Shown one piece after another: positions 47,408 through 57,150 of a stretch of 64,000 bases of DNA. The notes under the pieces are model-generated. The model worked only from the letters and a program-made list of their open reading frames with translations, was not told the origin of the DNA and ran no database searches. The DNA is from Brachybacterium subflavum. Its GTDB lineage: Bacteria > Actinomycetota > Actinomycetes > Actinomycetales > Dermabacteraceae. Numbering within the stretch: position 1 is the stretch's first letter; every line of letters starts with the position of its first letter. The position numbers and the translations under genes were made by a program. Location: assembly GCF_009299795.1 (NCBI RefSeq), contig NZ_VIGP01000005.1, positions 360,467 to 424,466 of the forward strand, read 5' to 3'.

Positions 47408-49357
47408 ATGGCTGACTTCCTCCGGGGCAGCGCCGTGCCCCTGGAGGCCTCCGGCCCCACCCTCGACGAGCAGATCGACCAGTTCGCCGCCTTCGGCCTG
47501 GACCTCCACCCCGACTGCGACCGGGAGACGCTCGCGCGCGCCGTCGCCCGCGGCGCGACGCCCGAGGATCTCGGCGGGAGCGGCATCGGAGCGCATGCGA
47601 TCCCCCCGCACCGCCGGGCGTGCTACTGGTGGCTGCTGTGCGAGGACGTCGGCGGGGTGCCGGCCCTCGAGCGGCGCGTGCGCATCGACCTGGACGAGCT
47701 GGCCTTCGCCGCCGGCTACGTCGACGAGGACCAGATGCCCCTGGCCGAGCAGATCGCCCTGATCCGTCGGATCGGCCACCGCTTCCGCGGCGCCGTCCCG
47801 GACGTCGGGGACGTGCACCTCGCTCCCGTGTCCGGTGACGGCGCCGCCCGCGTGCGCATCGGCGGGACCGTCGTGGACTGGATCCGCGCGGGGCTGCGGG
47901 ACCGTCTGCGATCGGTGCTCCGCGCGATCATGCCCGCGGGCCAGCGCCTGGTCATGTACCGCGACCTCGTCGAGGACGGCCCCGACCTGTGCCTCGTCGT
48001 GCCGTCGGCCCACGAGGCGGCGGTGCGGGGGCTGATCGCCGAGGTGCTGCCGCCCGCGCTGCGCGCCGGCGGCGAGTGGCTCGAGCGGGTCGAGCACCAC
48101 TCGACCTCCGAGCAGGTCCCCTTCACCCTCGACGCCTTCCGCATGACCTCCGGGCTCGCGGTGGCGTCCGTCGAGGTGCCGGCATGGACCGGCGTGCATG
48201 CGCCGATGGCGCTCGCGGACCAGCTCGAGAACCTGCGCCGCGTGGGCCTGGTGCCCTGGACCGATGACGTCGCCTCCCAGCTGCCGGTGCGAGGCCCCGC
48301 CCGAGTGCCGCGCAAGTGCGACCGGCCGTACCACGACCTGTTCTCGACCCCCAGCGGCCTTCCCCATCGCGGCCTGCTGCGCGGCATCGTGCACCTCCCC
48401 GAGCGGATCCCCGACGAAGGCCCCTCGGCGCACATCGTCGCGATCCTCACGCGCAGCGTGCGCGCCATGGCAGAGGTCGCCCGCCCCGGGCTCGCGATCC
48501 CGCGCGTGGGCATCGCGACCGCGGAGGAGGGCGTCCTCGAGGTCACCGCCCGCATCGACGGCACGGAAGTCGGCGCCCACGTGCGTCTCAGCGGCGGCAG
48601 GCGCCCCTACTGGGACGCCGAGGAGTTCCTCGATGCCGCGGCCGCCGAGCTGCGCGATGACGCCCAGCGCTGGGTGGCGCTCCGCCCCGGCTCGCGCACC
48701 ACGCCCGTGATCGCCGCGCTCGTCGCGCTCTGGCAGGCCGACGAGGTGCTGGAGATGGCGCGGATCGCCTTCGGCGACGAGGGCCGGCATCTCGCCGCGG
48801 CCACCCAGGAGCGCACCTGGGGCGAGTGGTCCGACCGCACGAGCGCCCACGACCTCATGCTCGCCATGAGCCCCTCGGGCAGGCTCGCCGCGCTCGAGAG
48901 CTGCGGGATCGCTCTCGCCCACGCGGCCGACAGGTGCCTCGCCGAGGCGGCCGCCGAGAATGCGACCTGGGTCGGTCTGCTGGGTGCCGCCCACCGCGGC
49001 CACCGCTCGGTGTTCGGGCACGTGTGCGTGTGGTCCGCACGGGAGATCGCCGACCAGAGCGCCGAGGGACTGCCCACGGCCGCGCGGAAGCTCGCCCGGT
49101 CCGTCGGCCGCGACGACGTGGAGCTGCGGATCACCGAAGTCGACGGAGAAGAGCGCGCCCTGATCCTGGACGTCGGCGGCAGGCGGACTCGGCTCATGGA
49201 CCGCCTGCCCGCCCCCGAGGAGATCTGCGGGCTGATCACCGACATCGCGCACCATGTCACGCCTCCGGGCCGCGAGCTCGTGATCATCGGCGAGACCCGC
49301 CTGTGGCCCCTCGCCTCCCGGGCCGGCGAGCTGCGGATGCTGCTCTCGGGAGGCTGA
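47408..49357 (+). CDS. Large hypothetical protein, unknown function
   Basis: A 649-residue protein that I cannot place in a family. It is predicted soluble, with no signal peptide or membrane helix and even mixed alpha/beta composition: HRRACYWWLLCEDVGGVPAL near 75, GQRLVMYRDLVEDGPDLCLV near 180, EVARPGLAIPRVGIATAEEG near 360. It has strong codon bias like its neighbours, so it is a real gene. I used ATG 47408 with AGGGGG upstream; a GTG at 47351 with AGGAG would add 19 residues. It is divergent from the TetR gene and stands alone. Confidence 0.8.
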   Translation: MADFLRGSAVPLEASGPTLDEQIDQFAAFGLDLHPDCDRETLARAVARGATPEDLGGSGIGAHAIPPHRRACYWWLLCEDVGGVPALERRVRIDLDELAFAAGYVDEDQMPLAEQIALIRRIGHRFRGAVPDVGDVHLAPVSGDGAARVRIGGTVVDWIRAGLRDRLRSVLRAIMPAGQRLVMYRDLVEDGPDLCLVVPSAHEAAVRGLIAEVLPPALRAGGEWLERVEHHSTSEQVPFTLDAFRMTSGLAVASVEVPAWTGVHAPMALADQLENLRRVGLVPWTDDVASQLPVRGPARVPRKCDRPYHDLFSTPSGLPHRGLLRGIVHLPERIPDEGPSAHIVAILTRSVRAMAEVARPGLAIPRVGIATAEEGVLEVTARIDGTEVGAHVRLSGGRRPYWDAEEFLDAAAAELRDDAQRWVALRPGSRTTPVIAALVALWQADEVLEMARIAFGDEGRHLAAATQERTWGEWSDRTSAHDLMLAMSPSGRLAALESCGIALAHAADRCLAEAAAENATWVGLLGAAHRGHRSVFGHVCVWSAREIADQSAEGLPTAARKLARSVGRDDVELRITEVDGEERALILDVGGRRTRLMDRLPAPEEICGLITDIAHHVTPPGRELVIIGETRLWPLASRAGELRMLLSGG

Positions 49358-49409
49358 GGAGCACCGGCGCGCGCGACCCCGAGCCCGGGGCGGGGCCGCG
49401 GGCGCGGGG

Positions 49410-49889
49410 TCAGCGCGATGGGGCCGACGGCTCGTCGATCTCCTCGAGCGCGAGCTGCATGTGGTGCAGGATCCGCAGCGTCGCGTCGATCTCCGCTCCC
49501 GTGATCCCCCCGCCGACCCGGGTCATGAGTTCGTGCTCGCGGGCGGCCACCGCCGAGATCGCCCTCTCGCCGTCGGTCGTGAGATGCACGAGGGACGAGC
49601 GGCGGTGCGCGGGATTCTCGCGGAGCTCCACGAAGCCGGCCGCAGAGGCGTCGTTGACCATCCGCTGGACGAACTGCCGGCTGAGGTCCTGGGCGCGAGC
49701 GAGCTGGGGCACCGTGCGATCGCCGCCGCGGCGCAGCTGGTCCAGGACGTTGCGCACCCCCGTGGACATGCCCATCGCGCCTTCGCTGCGCTCCACGATC
49801 CGCGCGACCGTGCGGTACACCGGTCCGATCGCGACATAGACCTCCGCGAGACGATCGGCCAGGTCATCGGGCTCCAGCGGTGTGTTCAC
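49410..49889 (-). CDS. MarR-family transcriptional regulator
   Basis: A 159-residue winged-helix regulator: GVRNVLDQLRRGGDRTVPQL, RAQDLSRQFVQRMVNDASAA (recognition helix), GFVELRENPAHRRSSLVHLT (wing). A GTG start is used. It is divergent from the alpha/beta-hydrolase gene, and two mirror-image palindromes lie between them (49901-49917 and 49932-49948). It likely represses itself and the hydrolase. Confidence 0.9.
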   Translation of the reverse strand: MNTPLEPDDLADRLAEVYVAIGPVYRTVARIVERSEGAMGMSTGVRNVLDQLRRGGDRTVPQLARAQDLSRQFVQRMVNDASAAGFVELRENPAHRRSSLVHLTTDGERAISAVAAREHELMTRVGGGITGAEIDATLRILHHMQLALEEIDEPSAPSR

Positions 49890-49900
49890 GTCATCGAGTA

Positions 49901-49948
49901 TGACACCTCGGTTGTCATTGTGCATGGAACATGACAACCTGGGTGTCA
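49901..49948. promoter_or_regulatory. Paired MarR operators
   Basis: TGACACCTCGGTTGTCA (49901-49917) and TGACAACCTGGGTGTCA (49932-49948) are inverted copies of each other, with one internal difference. Each is also an imperfect dyad with TGAC/GTCA ends. Centres are 31 bases apart, three helical turns, placing both sites on one face of the DNA. The right site ends at the hydrolase start. Confidence 0.8.
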
Positions 49949-50802
49949 TGAATGCGATGACGCAGCAGCTCGCGCTCCCCGACCAGAGGATCGCGCACCT
50001 CGACATCCCTCCGACCACCGCGGAGCCCGGCGACCGGGACCCTCTCGTGCTCCTGCACGGCGGAGCCGTGGACCACCGCATGTGGGGACCGCAGCTCGGA
50101 TCCTTCCCCGAGCGCCGCGTCATCGTGCCCGATGCGCGGGGGCACGGAGGCTCCTCCGATGCCGAGGCCCCCTACCGGCTCGCCGACGACGTCGTCGCGC
50201 TCCTGGACGCGCTCGACATCGAGCGCGCCGTGCTGGCGGGCATCTCGATGGGAGGCGGCACCGCGGTGGACGTCGCCCTCGAGCACCCCGGGCGCGCATC
50301 GGCGCTGGTGGTGGGCGGGACGGGCACGAGCGAGCCCACCTTCGAGGATCCCTGGTGCCTGGACGCCCTGCGTCGCTGGAAGGCGGCCGAGACCTCGCGG
50401 GACCTCGAGACCTGGATCTCCGTGTTCAGCGAGTTCACCGCGGGTCCGCAGAGCGGGCGCGGCGACGTGGAGCCGTCCGTGGTCGAGCTCGTCGAGACGA
50501 TGGCCCGGGACACGGTGGCCCACCACCTCCGGCTCGATGCGCACGGCACCCCGATCGCGCCGATCCCTTTCACCCCGGTCACCCGCACGTGGGAGCGACT
50601 GGGACGGATCGACGTGCCCGTGCTCGCCCTCTGCGGGGCGATCGACGGCGCGGACCATCGCCGGATGGGACAGCGCCTCGCCGCATCGGTGCCCGACGGC
50701 CGGTACGCCGAGATCCCCGACGCTGCGCACTACCCGAACCTCGAGCGGTCGCAGGCGTACGACGACGCGGTGAGGACGTTCCTCGCGCAGCACGCGGTCT
50801 GA
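49948..50802 (+). CDS. Alpha/beta-fold hydrolase
   Basis: A 284-residue cytoplasmic hydrolase. It shows the oxyanion region LVLLHGGAVDHRMWGPQ, the nucleophile elbow GISMGGGTA (Ser), the acid near LCGAIDGAD and the histidine in IPDAAHYPNLE. The substrate is not predictable; ester or lactone hydrolysis is typical. Starts at 49924, 49948 and 49957 are possible. It is divergent from its probable MarR regulator. Confidence 0.85.
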   Translation: MNAMTQQLALPDQRIAHLDIPPTTAEPGDRDPLVLLHGGAVDHRMWGPQLGSFPERRVIVPDARGHGGSSDAEAPYRLADDVVALLDALDIERAVLAGISMGGGTAVDVALEHPGRASALVVGGTGTSEPTFEDPWCLDALRRWKAAETSRDLETWISVFSEFTAGPQSGRGDVEPSVVELVETMARDTVAHHLRLDAHGTPIAPIPFTPVTRTWERLGRIDVPVLALCGAIDGADHRRMGQRLAASVPDGRYAEIPDAAHYPNLERSQAYDDAVRTFLAQHAV

Positions 50803-50824
50803 GGGCGGGTTCGATGCCCGGGCT

Positions 50825-53077
50825 TCAACCACCCAGGCCCAGAGCTTGCGCCGTCGGCGTCCCGGCGATCTCCGCGACCGGCCCCTCGTAGAGGACGCGC
50901 CCGCCGTGGCGCCCAGCGCCGGGGCCGAGGTCGACGATGTGGTCGGCCCGGCGGATCACGTCGAGCTCGTGCTCGATCACCACCACGGTGTGCCCCGCGT
51001 CCAGCAGCTGCTCGAGGACGGCCATCAGCGTCTCGATGTCGGCCGGATGCAGACCCGTCGTCGGTTCGTCGAGCACGTAGAGGCTCCCCGGTGAGCTGGA
51101 GCGCAGCTCCCTGGCGATCTTCACGCGCTGGCTCTCCCCACCCGAGAGCGTCGAGAGCGGCTGGCCGAGCCGCAGGTAGCCCAGTCCCACCGCCTCGAGA
51201 TCCGCGAGGCCCTCTCGCACCTTCGGCGCGGGCAGGCGCCGCGCGGCCTCGGCGATCGTGAGTGACTCGACGTCGGCGATGCTCAGCCCGTCGAGCGTCA
51301 TCGCGAGCGCCTCGGGCCTGAAGCCGGTGCCTTCGCACTCCTCGCAGGGCGTCTGCTGTCCGTCCATGAACGCGAGGTCCATGTGGAGGACACCGAGCCC
51401 CAGGCAGCTCGGGCAGCTCCCGTCTGAGTTCGCGCTGAACATCCCCGGCCTCACGCCGTGCTCCGGGGCGAAGAGGCCGCGGATCGGGGCGGCGATCCCG
51501 GTGTACGTCAGCGGTGTCGAGCGACGGGTGGCGGCGACGGGCCGCTGGTCCACCACGACGGCCTCGTGCTGAGCGACGAGCTCTGCGGCGAGACTCGACT
51601 TCCCGGAGCCGGCGACCCCCGTGAGCACGGTGAGAACTCCCGCAGGGATGTCGACGTCGATGCCGTCCAGGTTGTGCCGCCGGGCTCCGCGGACGGGGAT
51701 CGCGTCGCGCGCAGCCCGCGGGGAGTGGTTCAGGGGTGTCGCCGAGCGCAGCGCTCGGCCGGTCAACGAGTCGGCGCGGCGCAGATCCTCCCCCGACCCC
51801 TGCAGGACCAGGCGTCCGCCGTCCTCACCTGCGCCGGGCCCGATCTCGAGCACGTGATCCGCCGCGGCGATCACCGCTGGATCGTGCTCGACGACGATCA
51901 CGGAGTTCCCCGAGTCCCGCAGATCCTCGAGCAGGCGGATCATCGCGTGGACGTCGCTCGCGTGCAGCCCGATCGTCGGCTCGTCGAACACGTAGAGCAT
52001 CTCCACGAGGCTCGATCCGAGATGCTTCACCGTCTTGATCCGCTGGGACTCCCCGCCCGAGAGGGTGGTCGTCTCGCGGTCCAGCTGCAGGTAGCCGAGC
52101 CCGATGTCGTGGATCGCCTGCAGGCGGGCCACGAGCGCGTCGCGCACCGGTGCGACTGACGCCTCGTCGAGTTCTGCGATGACGTCGACGAGCTCGGTGA
52201 TCTCCATCCGCGCCATATCTCCGATCGTGCGGCCCAGCATCCGGGCGGTGCGGGGCGCCTCCGCGAGGCGCTCTCCGCAGCAGTCGGGGCAGGTCTGGGC
52301 ACGCGTGAACTCTCGCACTGCGGCAGCCTTCCGCTCTGAGAGCTCGTCCGATGTGTGCAGGTAGATCCGCTCGAAGCGTTCGACGACCCCCTCGTAGCCC
52401 TTGGGGGGCCTGATGGCCAACCGCGCGGCTGCATCACCGCCGTACAGGAGGGCACGGCGCTCGTCCTCGGTCCATGAGTTCAGCGGAGTCGTGGTGTCGA
52501 AGCTGCCGATGTCGGCGTACTGGCGGTACCAATATCCTCCGCTGCCGAAGCCGGGCAGGCGGATCGCGCCCTGCTCGAGCGAGAGGCTGGGGTCGAGGAA
52601 GCTGTCGACGGCGCTGGTCACGACCTGGCCCAGGCCCGAGCAGGTGGGGCACATGCCGCCGGGCAGGTTGAACGAGAACATTCCCGAGTCACCCACGTGC
52701 GGGTCTGACAGGCGCGAGAAGAGGAGGCGCAGGGACGACCAGGCGTCGGTTACCGTCCCCACGGTCGAGCGGGCGTTCCCGCCCAGGCGCTTCTGGTCGA
52801 CGACGATCACGGGGGAGACGCCGTGGATCGCGTCGACATCGGGCCGCGACCAGCGGGGCAGGCGGTTGCGGGCGAACGGCGGGAACGTCTCGTTGAGCTG
52901 GAAGCCCGCCTCGGCAGCGATGGTCTCGAAGACGAGGGACGACTTCCCGGAGCCCGAGAGGCCGGCGACGGCCACGAGCCGGTTCCGGGGGATGTCGACG
53001 TCGAGGTCGCGGAGGTTGTGGGTGCGGGCGCCGCGGATGCTGATCATGGGGACGGAGGTCGGAGTTGATGCGGGCAT
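50825..53077 (-). CDS. UvrA-like ABC ATPase (excinuclease paralogue)
   Basis: A 750-residue protein with two ABC modules of the UvrA type. Walker A motifs are GLSGSGKS (39-46) and [10 protein letters not shown] in the second half; both halves have LSGGESQR signatures and DEPT-GLH Walker B regions. Zinc-finger motifs [25 protein letters not shown] and CEECEGTGF are present. It is about 200 residues shorter than housekeeping UvrA, which fits paralogues lacking the UvrB-binding region. These are often linked to resistance against DNA-binding drugs, a role only inferred here. Divergent from a WYL regulator. Confidence 0.88.
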   Translation of the reverse strand: MPASTPTSVPMISIRGARTHNLRDLDVDIPRNRLVAVAGLSGSGKSSLVFETIAAEAGFQLNETFPPFARNRLPRWSRPDVDAIHGVSPVIVVDQKRLGGNARSTVGTVTDAWSSLRLLFSRLSDPHVGDSGMFSFNLPGGMCPTCSGLGQVVTSAVDSFLDPSLSLEQGAIRLPGFGSGGYWYRQYADIGSFDTTTPLNSWTEDERRALLYGGDAAARLAIRPPKGYEGVVERFERIYLHTSDELSERKAAAVREFTRAQTCPDCCGERLAEAPRTARMLGRTIGDMARMEITELVDVIAELDEASVAPVRDALVARLQAIHDIGLGYLQLDRETTTLSGGESQRIKTVKHLGSSLVEMLYVFDEPTIGLHASDVHAMIRLLEDLRDSGNSVIVVEHDPAVIAAADHVLEIGPGAGEDGGRLVLQGSGEDLRRADSLTGRALRSATPLNHSPRAARDAIPVRGARRHNLDGIDVDIPAGVLTVLTGVAGSGKSSLAAELVAQHEAVVVDQRPVAATRRSTPLTYTGIAAPIRGLFAPEHGVRPGMFSANSDGSCPSCLGLGVLHMDLAFMDGQQTPCEECEGTGFRPEALAMTLDGLSIADVESLTIAEAARRLPAPKVREGLADLEAVGLGYLRLGQPLSTLSGGESQRVKIARELRSSSPGSLYVLDEPTTGLHPADIETLMAVLEQLLDAGHTVVVIEHELDVIRRADHIVDLGPGAGRHGGRVLYEGPVAEIAGTPTAQALGLGG

Positions 53078-53139
53078 GACGAGACCGTAACGACGGTTCC
53101 GGTCGGATCCTGACCTCAATACGTTCTACTCTCGGAGCC

Positions 53140-54165
53140 ATGGCTGACGTGACGAGCAGGGCGCTGGAGATGCTCACGGTGCTGCAGACGGGGCGGGAGC
53201 TGACGGGTTTCCAGCTCGCCTCGCGACTGGGCGTGAGTGCGCGGACTCTGCGGCGCGACGCCGAGCGTCTGCGGGAGCTCGGCTACCAGGTCGAGTCACG
53301 GCGCGGCCCCGGCGGCGGCTACCGGCTCGGAGCGGGGGCGAGCGTCCCGCCGCTCGTGCTCGAGGACGACGAGGCCGTCGCCGTGCAGTTGGGGCTGGCG
53401 ATGTTGGCCGCGTCCGGGGCCGATGGGACGGCAGGATCATCGACCGGCAGGGAGGGAGGAGCGCTCGCCGAGGTCGCGGAGCAGGCGCACGCCAAGCTCG
53501 CACAGCTGCTGCCCCGCCGGCTGCGTCCGCGCGCAGGGGCTCTGCGGGAGGCCCTCGAAGTGGGAGTGCCGCGCTCGCCGGCGATCGCGGCCGAAGACCT
53601 CGCCTCCCTGGCGCTCGCGATCGAGGGCAGGCTGGTCGTGCGCTTCGTCTACCGAGGGTCGACGTCCGCCGAGGGCCCGGTGCGCCGCGTCGAACCCCAC
53701 CGGCTCCTCCACCGGTACGGACGCTGGTATCTGTGGGGCTGGGACCGGGAGCGTACGGACTGGCGCACGTTCCGGCTCGACCGGATGCGAGCTCACGCGA
53801 CGACGGGCGCCAGGTTCCCGCGTCGGGAACTTCCCGCGGACGCGGGCATGGAGAGCCTCGCTCGGGGCGTGCAGCGGGATCGTCTGCGGGCGGTCCTCGA
53901 GGTGGGCGCGGGGCCCGCGGAGATCGCCGACGCCCTGCCCTTCGAGGATCTCGAGCTCGAGGTGCTCCAGAACCGGCGCCGTCCCGTCACGCGGGTCACC
54001 GCGCACGTGAGGGCGTGGCAATGGGTGCCCCACCTGCTCGGGGAACTTCCCGGGGAGGCACGGATACTCGAGCCGGAGTCCGTGCGCGACGAAGTCCTCG
54101 CGCTCGCTCGTCGGACCCTCGCGGCGCATGCGGACGAGAAGGAGACGAATCCGTTCCTCCCCTGA
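53140..54165 (+). CDS. WYL-domain helix-turn-helix regulator
   Basis: A 341-residue DeoR/YafY-like regulator. The winged helix is at the N-terminus (ELTGFQLASRLGVSARTLRR, RRGPGGGYRLGAG). The WYL region is near 165-230 (VRFVYRG, RYGRWYLWGWDRERTDWRTF) with a C-terminal WCX-like part. Such regulators sense nucleic-acid or nucleotide ligands. With only 62 bases between it and the UvrA paralogue, it is the likely controller of that gene. Confidence 0.88.
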   Translation: MADVTSRALEMLTVLQTGRELTGFQLASRLGVSARTLRRDAERLRELGYQVESRRGPGGGYRLGAGASVPPLVLEDDEAVAVQLGLAMLAASGADGTAGSSTGREGGALAEVAEQAHAKLAQLLPRRLRPRAGALREALEVGVPRSPAIAAEDLASLALAIEGRLVVRFVYRGSTSAEGPVRRVEPHRLLHRYGRWYLWGWDRERTDWRTFRLDRMRAHATTGARFPRRELPADAGMESLARGVQRDRLRAVLEVGAGPAEIADALPFEDLELEVLQNRRRPVTRVTAHVRAWQWVPHLLGELPGEARILEPESVRDEVLALARRTLAAHADEKETNPFLP

Positions 54166-54248
54166 TCGGCGCATGTCGATCCAGCCCTGCCGGCGTCCGG
54201 CGGATGTCGACCGAGGCACCGCACTCGCGTTCTCACCTGCCGGCTGCT

Positions 54249-55193
54249 TCAGTCGGGCACGACGACCGCGCGGGAGCGTCCCGCGTGCGCCCATGCCTCG
54301 CCGACCCGCTGCAGCGGGTAGGCGGTGTACGGGAGATCGATCGTCCCGTCTGCGAACAGCTGCAGAAGACGGGGGAGCCGGGACATCAGCGCGTCGGTGC
54401 TGATCGAGCCCGCCCCGCTCCCGCGCAGGGCGATGGGGCGGCTCCGCAGGAGGCTCGCGGGCAGCGCTGCGTGCTCGCCGGCGAGGCTCCCGATCTGGAC
54501 ATAAGAGATGGTGCGGGGGTCCTCCGCGAGGCCCTGCCGCCCGAGCGCCGCGAAGGCCGACTCGGCGACCGGTCCCCAGACGTAGTCCAGGACGAGCGAG
54601 GGCTCGTTCTCCGCGATCGCCTGCTCGAGCTCCTCGCCCGAGCCGGCGATCGAGATGCTCTGCGCCCCCAGGGCCCGCAGCTCGGCCAGGGCCCGGCCGT
54701 CGCGGCCGGCCGCGAGGACGGCGTCGGCCCCGAGGGCGAATGCCGTCTGGACAGCGGCGCGCCCCGCCATGCCGGTGGCGCCGAGGACGAGCACCGTGCC
54801 GAGCTCTCCTCGCTCCTCCTTGTGATCCATGAGCGGCATGAAGCCCGACATCGCCGGGTTCATGCCCGCGGCCACGGCCAGCGGGTCGCACCCCGCCGGC
54901 AGCGGCAGGGCGAAGCGTGTGGCCATGGAGTCGGCCATCGTCCCCCAGGGGTCGCGGGCGAACCCCGTGTAGACGAGCGTGCTGTCCTCCGTGCGGGCCG
55001 CGGCGTCGACTCCCGGCACGAGCGGGTACTCGTGCGTGCTGCCGTAGTGGCGCCCGCTCGCCAGCGAGCGGACGACCTGGTGGACCCCGGCGCCGACCAG
55101 CGACACCAGCTGCTCGCCGGGGCGGGCTTCGGGATCCGAGAACTCGGCGAGCGCAGGGACGGTGTCGGGGGAGGTGATGACTGCGGCGCGCAT
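54249..55193 (-). CDS. Quinone oxidoreductase-like medium-chain dehydrogenase
   Basis: A 314-residue NAD(P)H-dependent oxidoreductase of the zinc-free MDR type. It has a GroES-like N-terminal domain and the Rossmann motif TVLVLGATGMAGRAAVQTAF near 140. It lacks the catalytic zinc ligands of alcohol dehydrogenases. Start chosen at ATG with AAGGAG six bases upstream. It is divergent from a TetR gene, with an operator between them. Confidence 0.85.
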   Translation of the reverse strand: MRAAVITSPDTVPALAEFSDPEARPGEQLVSLVGAGVHQVVRSLASGRHYGSTHEYPLVPGVDAAARTEDSTLVYTGFARDPWGTMADSMATRFALPLPAGCDPLAVAAGMNPAMSGFMPLMDHKEERGELGTVLVLGATGMAGRAAVQTAFALGADAVLAAGRDGRALAELRALGAQSISIAGSGEELEQAIAENEPSLVLDYVWGPVAESAFAALGRQGLAEDPRTISYVQIGSLAGEHAALPASLLRSRPIALRGSGAGSISTDALMSRLPRLLQLFADGTIDLPYTAYPLQRVGEAWAHAGRSRAVVVPD

Positions 55194-55202
55194 GTGCTGC
55201 TC

Positions 55203-55250
55203 CTTAACTAAGTTCAACGTCAAGCACGAGCATGCTATAACTTTGTTAAG
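55203..55250. promoter_or_regulatory. Inverted TetR operator arms between the oxidoreductase and tetR genes
   Basis: CTTAACTAAGTT (55203-55214) and AACTTTGTTAAG (55239-55250) are inverted copies with one mismatch, 24 bases apart. Each is itself palindromic (TTAAC-GTTAA type), so two repressor dimers could bind and control both divergent genes. Confidence 0.75.
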
Positions 55251-55259
55251 GTGTCAAGC

Positions 55260-55895
55260 ATGGCGAAGGGGATCACCAGGCAGCGCATCGTGCAGGCGGC
55301 TCTCGACGTGCTCGACGACGGGGGAGCAGACGCCGTCACCGTGCGAGCGGTCGCCGCCCGGCTCGGCGTGAAGGCGCCCGCCCTCTACTGGCACGTCCAC
55401 GGCAAGCAGGAGCTCCTGGACGAGATGGGCACGGAGATCCAGCGCCGGGTGATGGCCTCCGCCGCCCCCGGCTCCGGGGCGACCCCGCTCGAGTCGCTCG
55501 GCGAGTACGCGAGGGCCCTGCGCGGCGAGTACCTGCTGCACCGCGACGGCGCCCGCACCTTCAGCGGCACCCGGCTCACCGACCCCGATGTGCTGCGCGC
55601 CCAGGAGCCGTGGCTCGAGGCGTGGACCGCGGGCGGCATCCCGCTCGAGACCGCCGTGGACGCAGCGGAGCTGGTGACCGCCTTCGTGGTCGGCTTCGTG
55701 ATCGAGGAGCAGGAGCGCGCGCAGTCGGCCGAGGAGGATCCCGAGCGCTACGACGCGGAGTCCCGGGATGCGCTCATCGGCGATGGGGCCCCGCTCGTGC
55801 GGCGGACGGGGCGCGTGCGGACCGATCCGGATACGAGGTTCGAGACCCAGCTGGCGATGGTGCTCACGGGGGTGGCCACGACGCTGGGGGAGTGA
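55260..55895 (+). CDS. TetR-family regulator with TetR_C-type ligand domain
   Basis: A 211-residue repressor. Helix-turn-helix: AKGITRQRIVQAALDVLDDG, then VRAVAARLGVKAPALYWHVH. The KAPALYWHV recognition helix and the C-terminal part (GEYARALRGEYLLHRDGART) resemble the tetracycline-repressor branch. GTG at 55251 is an alternative start. Likely regulates the divergent oxidoreductase gene. Confidence 0.9.
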   Translation: MAKGITRQRIVQAALDVLDDGGADAVTVRAVAARLGVKAPALYWHVHGKQELLDEMGTEIQRRVMASAAPGSGATPLESLGEYARALRGEYLLHRDGARTFSGTRLTDPDVLRAQEPWLEAWTAGGIPLETAVDAAELVTAFVVGFVIEEQERAQSAEEDPERYDAESRDALIGDGAPLVRRTGRVRTDPDTRFETQLAMVLTGVATTLGE

Positions 55896-55955
55896 CCGCC
55901 CCCGGTCGCGCGCCGGAGTCGTCGGCAGGTGAGGCGGGCGGGCCCCGCCGTCCCC

Positions 55956-56960
55956 TCACTCCGGTGCCGGGCCCGTGGAGCCCCGCCACAGGATCTCGTT
56001 GAGCGGGGCCTCGTCCTCGGGCGGATCCTCGTGGCGCAGCGCGGCGGTGAGTCTGCGCATGAGGTTCCTCCCGAGCTGGCGGTGATCGGTGTCGACGGTG
56101 GTCAGCGCGGGGCGCATGTTCGCCCCGAGCACGTGGTTGTCCCACCCGGTGACGCTGATGTCCGCGGGCACGGCCCAGCCCCTCTCGGCGGCGGCCTCGA
56201 GCACGCCGGCGGCCGTGGGGTCGCATGCGGTGACGATCGCGGTGGGCCGCTCCCGGCCGTCGAGGGCGGCGATCGCCTCGCGCCCCGCCTGTGCGGTCCA
56301 CGCCCCTTCGTGGACGCGCGCCGGGCCCAGGCCGAGCCTCTCGATGGTCTCGACGAACACGCGTCGTCGCTCCCGGGCCGAGAAGAATCGCAGCTCGCCG
56401 GTGATGTGGAGGAACCGGCGGTGACCGAGGTCCGCCAGGTGCTCGACGATCTCCGCGATCGGCGTCGCATCGGCCAGCTCGCCGATGGAGCGGCTGCCCT
56501 CGTCGTAGTCGTCGGCGATCACCAGCGCAGCCCGGGGCGGGTAGGAGCCCTGCGACTCCGGGGGGAGCGGCACGAGGGCCAGCACCCCGTCGACCTCGCC
56601 CGAATCCGCGATGTCGCGGACGCGGTCGGCGCGCTCCTGCGGTCCGCCGGACTCGCTGACGACCTGCACGGCGTAGCCCTGCTCGTTCGCGGCGAGGACG
56701 GCTCCTCCCAGCGCCATCGCGAGCCCCTGGTGGATCATCGGCGGAAGCACCACCGCGATGCGCTGGCTGCGTCGGGTCCGCATCGAGCGCGCGCTGAGAT
56801 TGGGGCGGTATCCGAGCTCGCGGATCGACGCGGAGACCCGCGCGCGGGTCTCCGGGCGCATCCTCGGGTCCCCGTTCACGAACCGGGAGACCGTCTGGTG
56901 GGAGACTCCCGCGCGCGCCGCGACCTGCCAGATCGTCGCCCTGCCGGTCGTCTCTTCCAT
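55956..56960 (-). CDS. LacI-family transcriptional regulator
   Basis: A 334-residue repressor: the LacI headpiece (TIWQVAARAGVSHQTVSRFV, then the hinge RELGYRPNLSARSMRTRRS) and a periplasmic-binding-like ligand domain ending SVTGWDNHVLGANMRPALTT. It is divergent from the glycan transport and sulfatase operon and most likely represses it; two perfect GTGATCGATCAC operators lie between (57158-57200). Confidence 0.92.
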   Translation of the reverse strand: MEETTGRATIWQVAARAGVSHQTVSRFVNGDPRMRPETRARVSASIRELGYRPNLSARSMRTRRSQRIAVVLPPMIHQGLAMALGGAVLAANEQGYAVQVVSESGGPQERADRVRDIADSGEVDGVLALVPLPPESQGSYPPRAALVIADDYDEGSRSIGELADATPIAEIVEHLADLGHRRFLHITGELRFFSARERRRVFVETIERLGLGPARVHEGAWTAQAGREAIAALDGRERPTAIVTACDPTAAGVLEAAAERGWAVPADISVTGWDNHVLGANMRPALTTVDTDHRQLGRNLMRRLTAALRHEDPPEDEAPLNEILWRGSTGPAPE

Positions 56961-57150
56961 GTCGTCCCCTGCTCTCGTGCTCCGGCCCCTCGGCTGGTGG
57001 GAGCGCCGGTGCGCTGCGCAGCGGAGCTCTCCCGCCGCTCTGCCGCTGCTCTGCCGGCCCCGGTTGCATCTTCCCGCGCGGCGCGCGGTCCGGGCGAATC
57101 GTCCGCACCCCGAGCCGCCCATGGCAACCCGCGGCAAGCACATTGACCCC

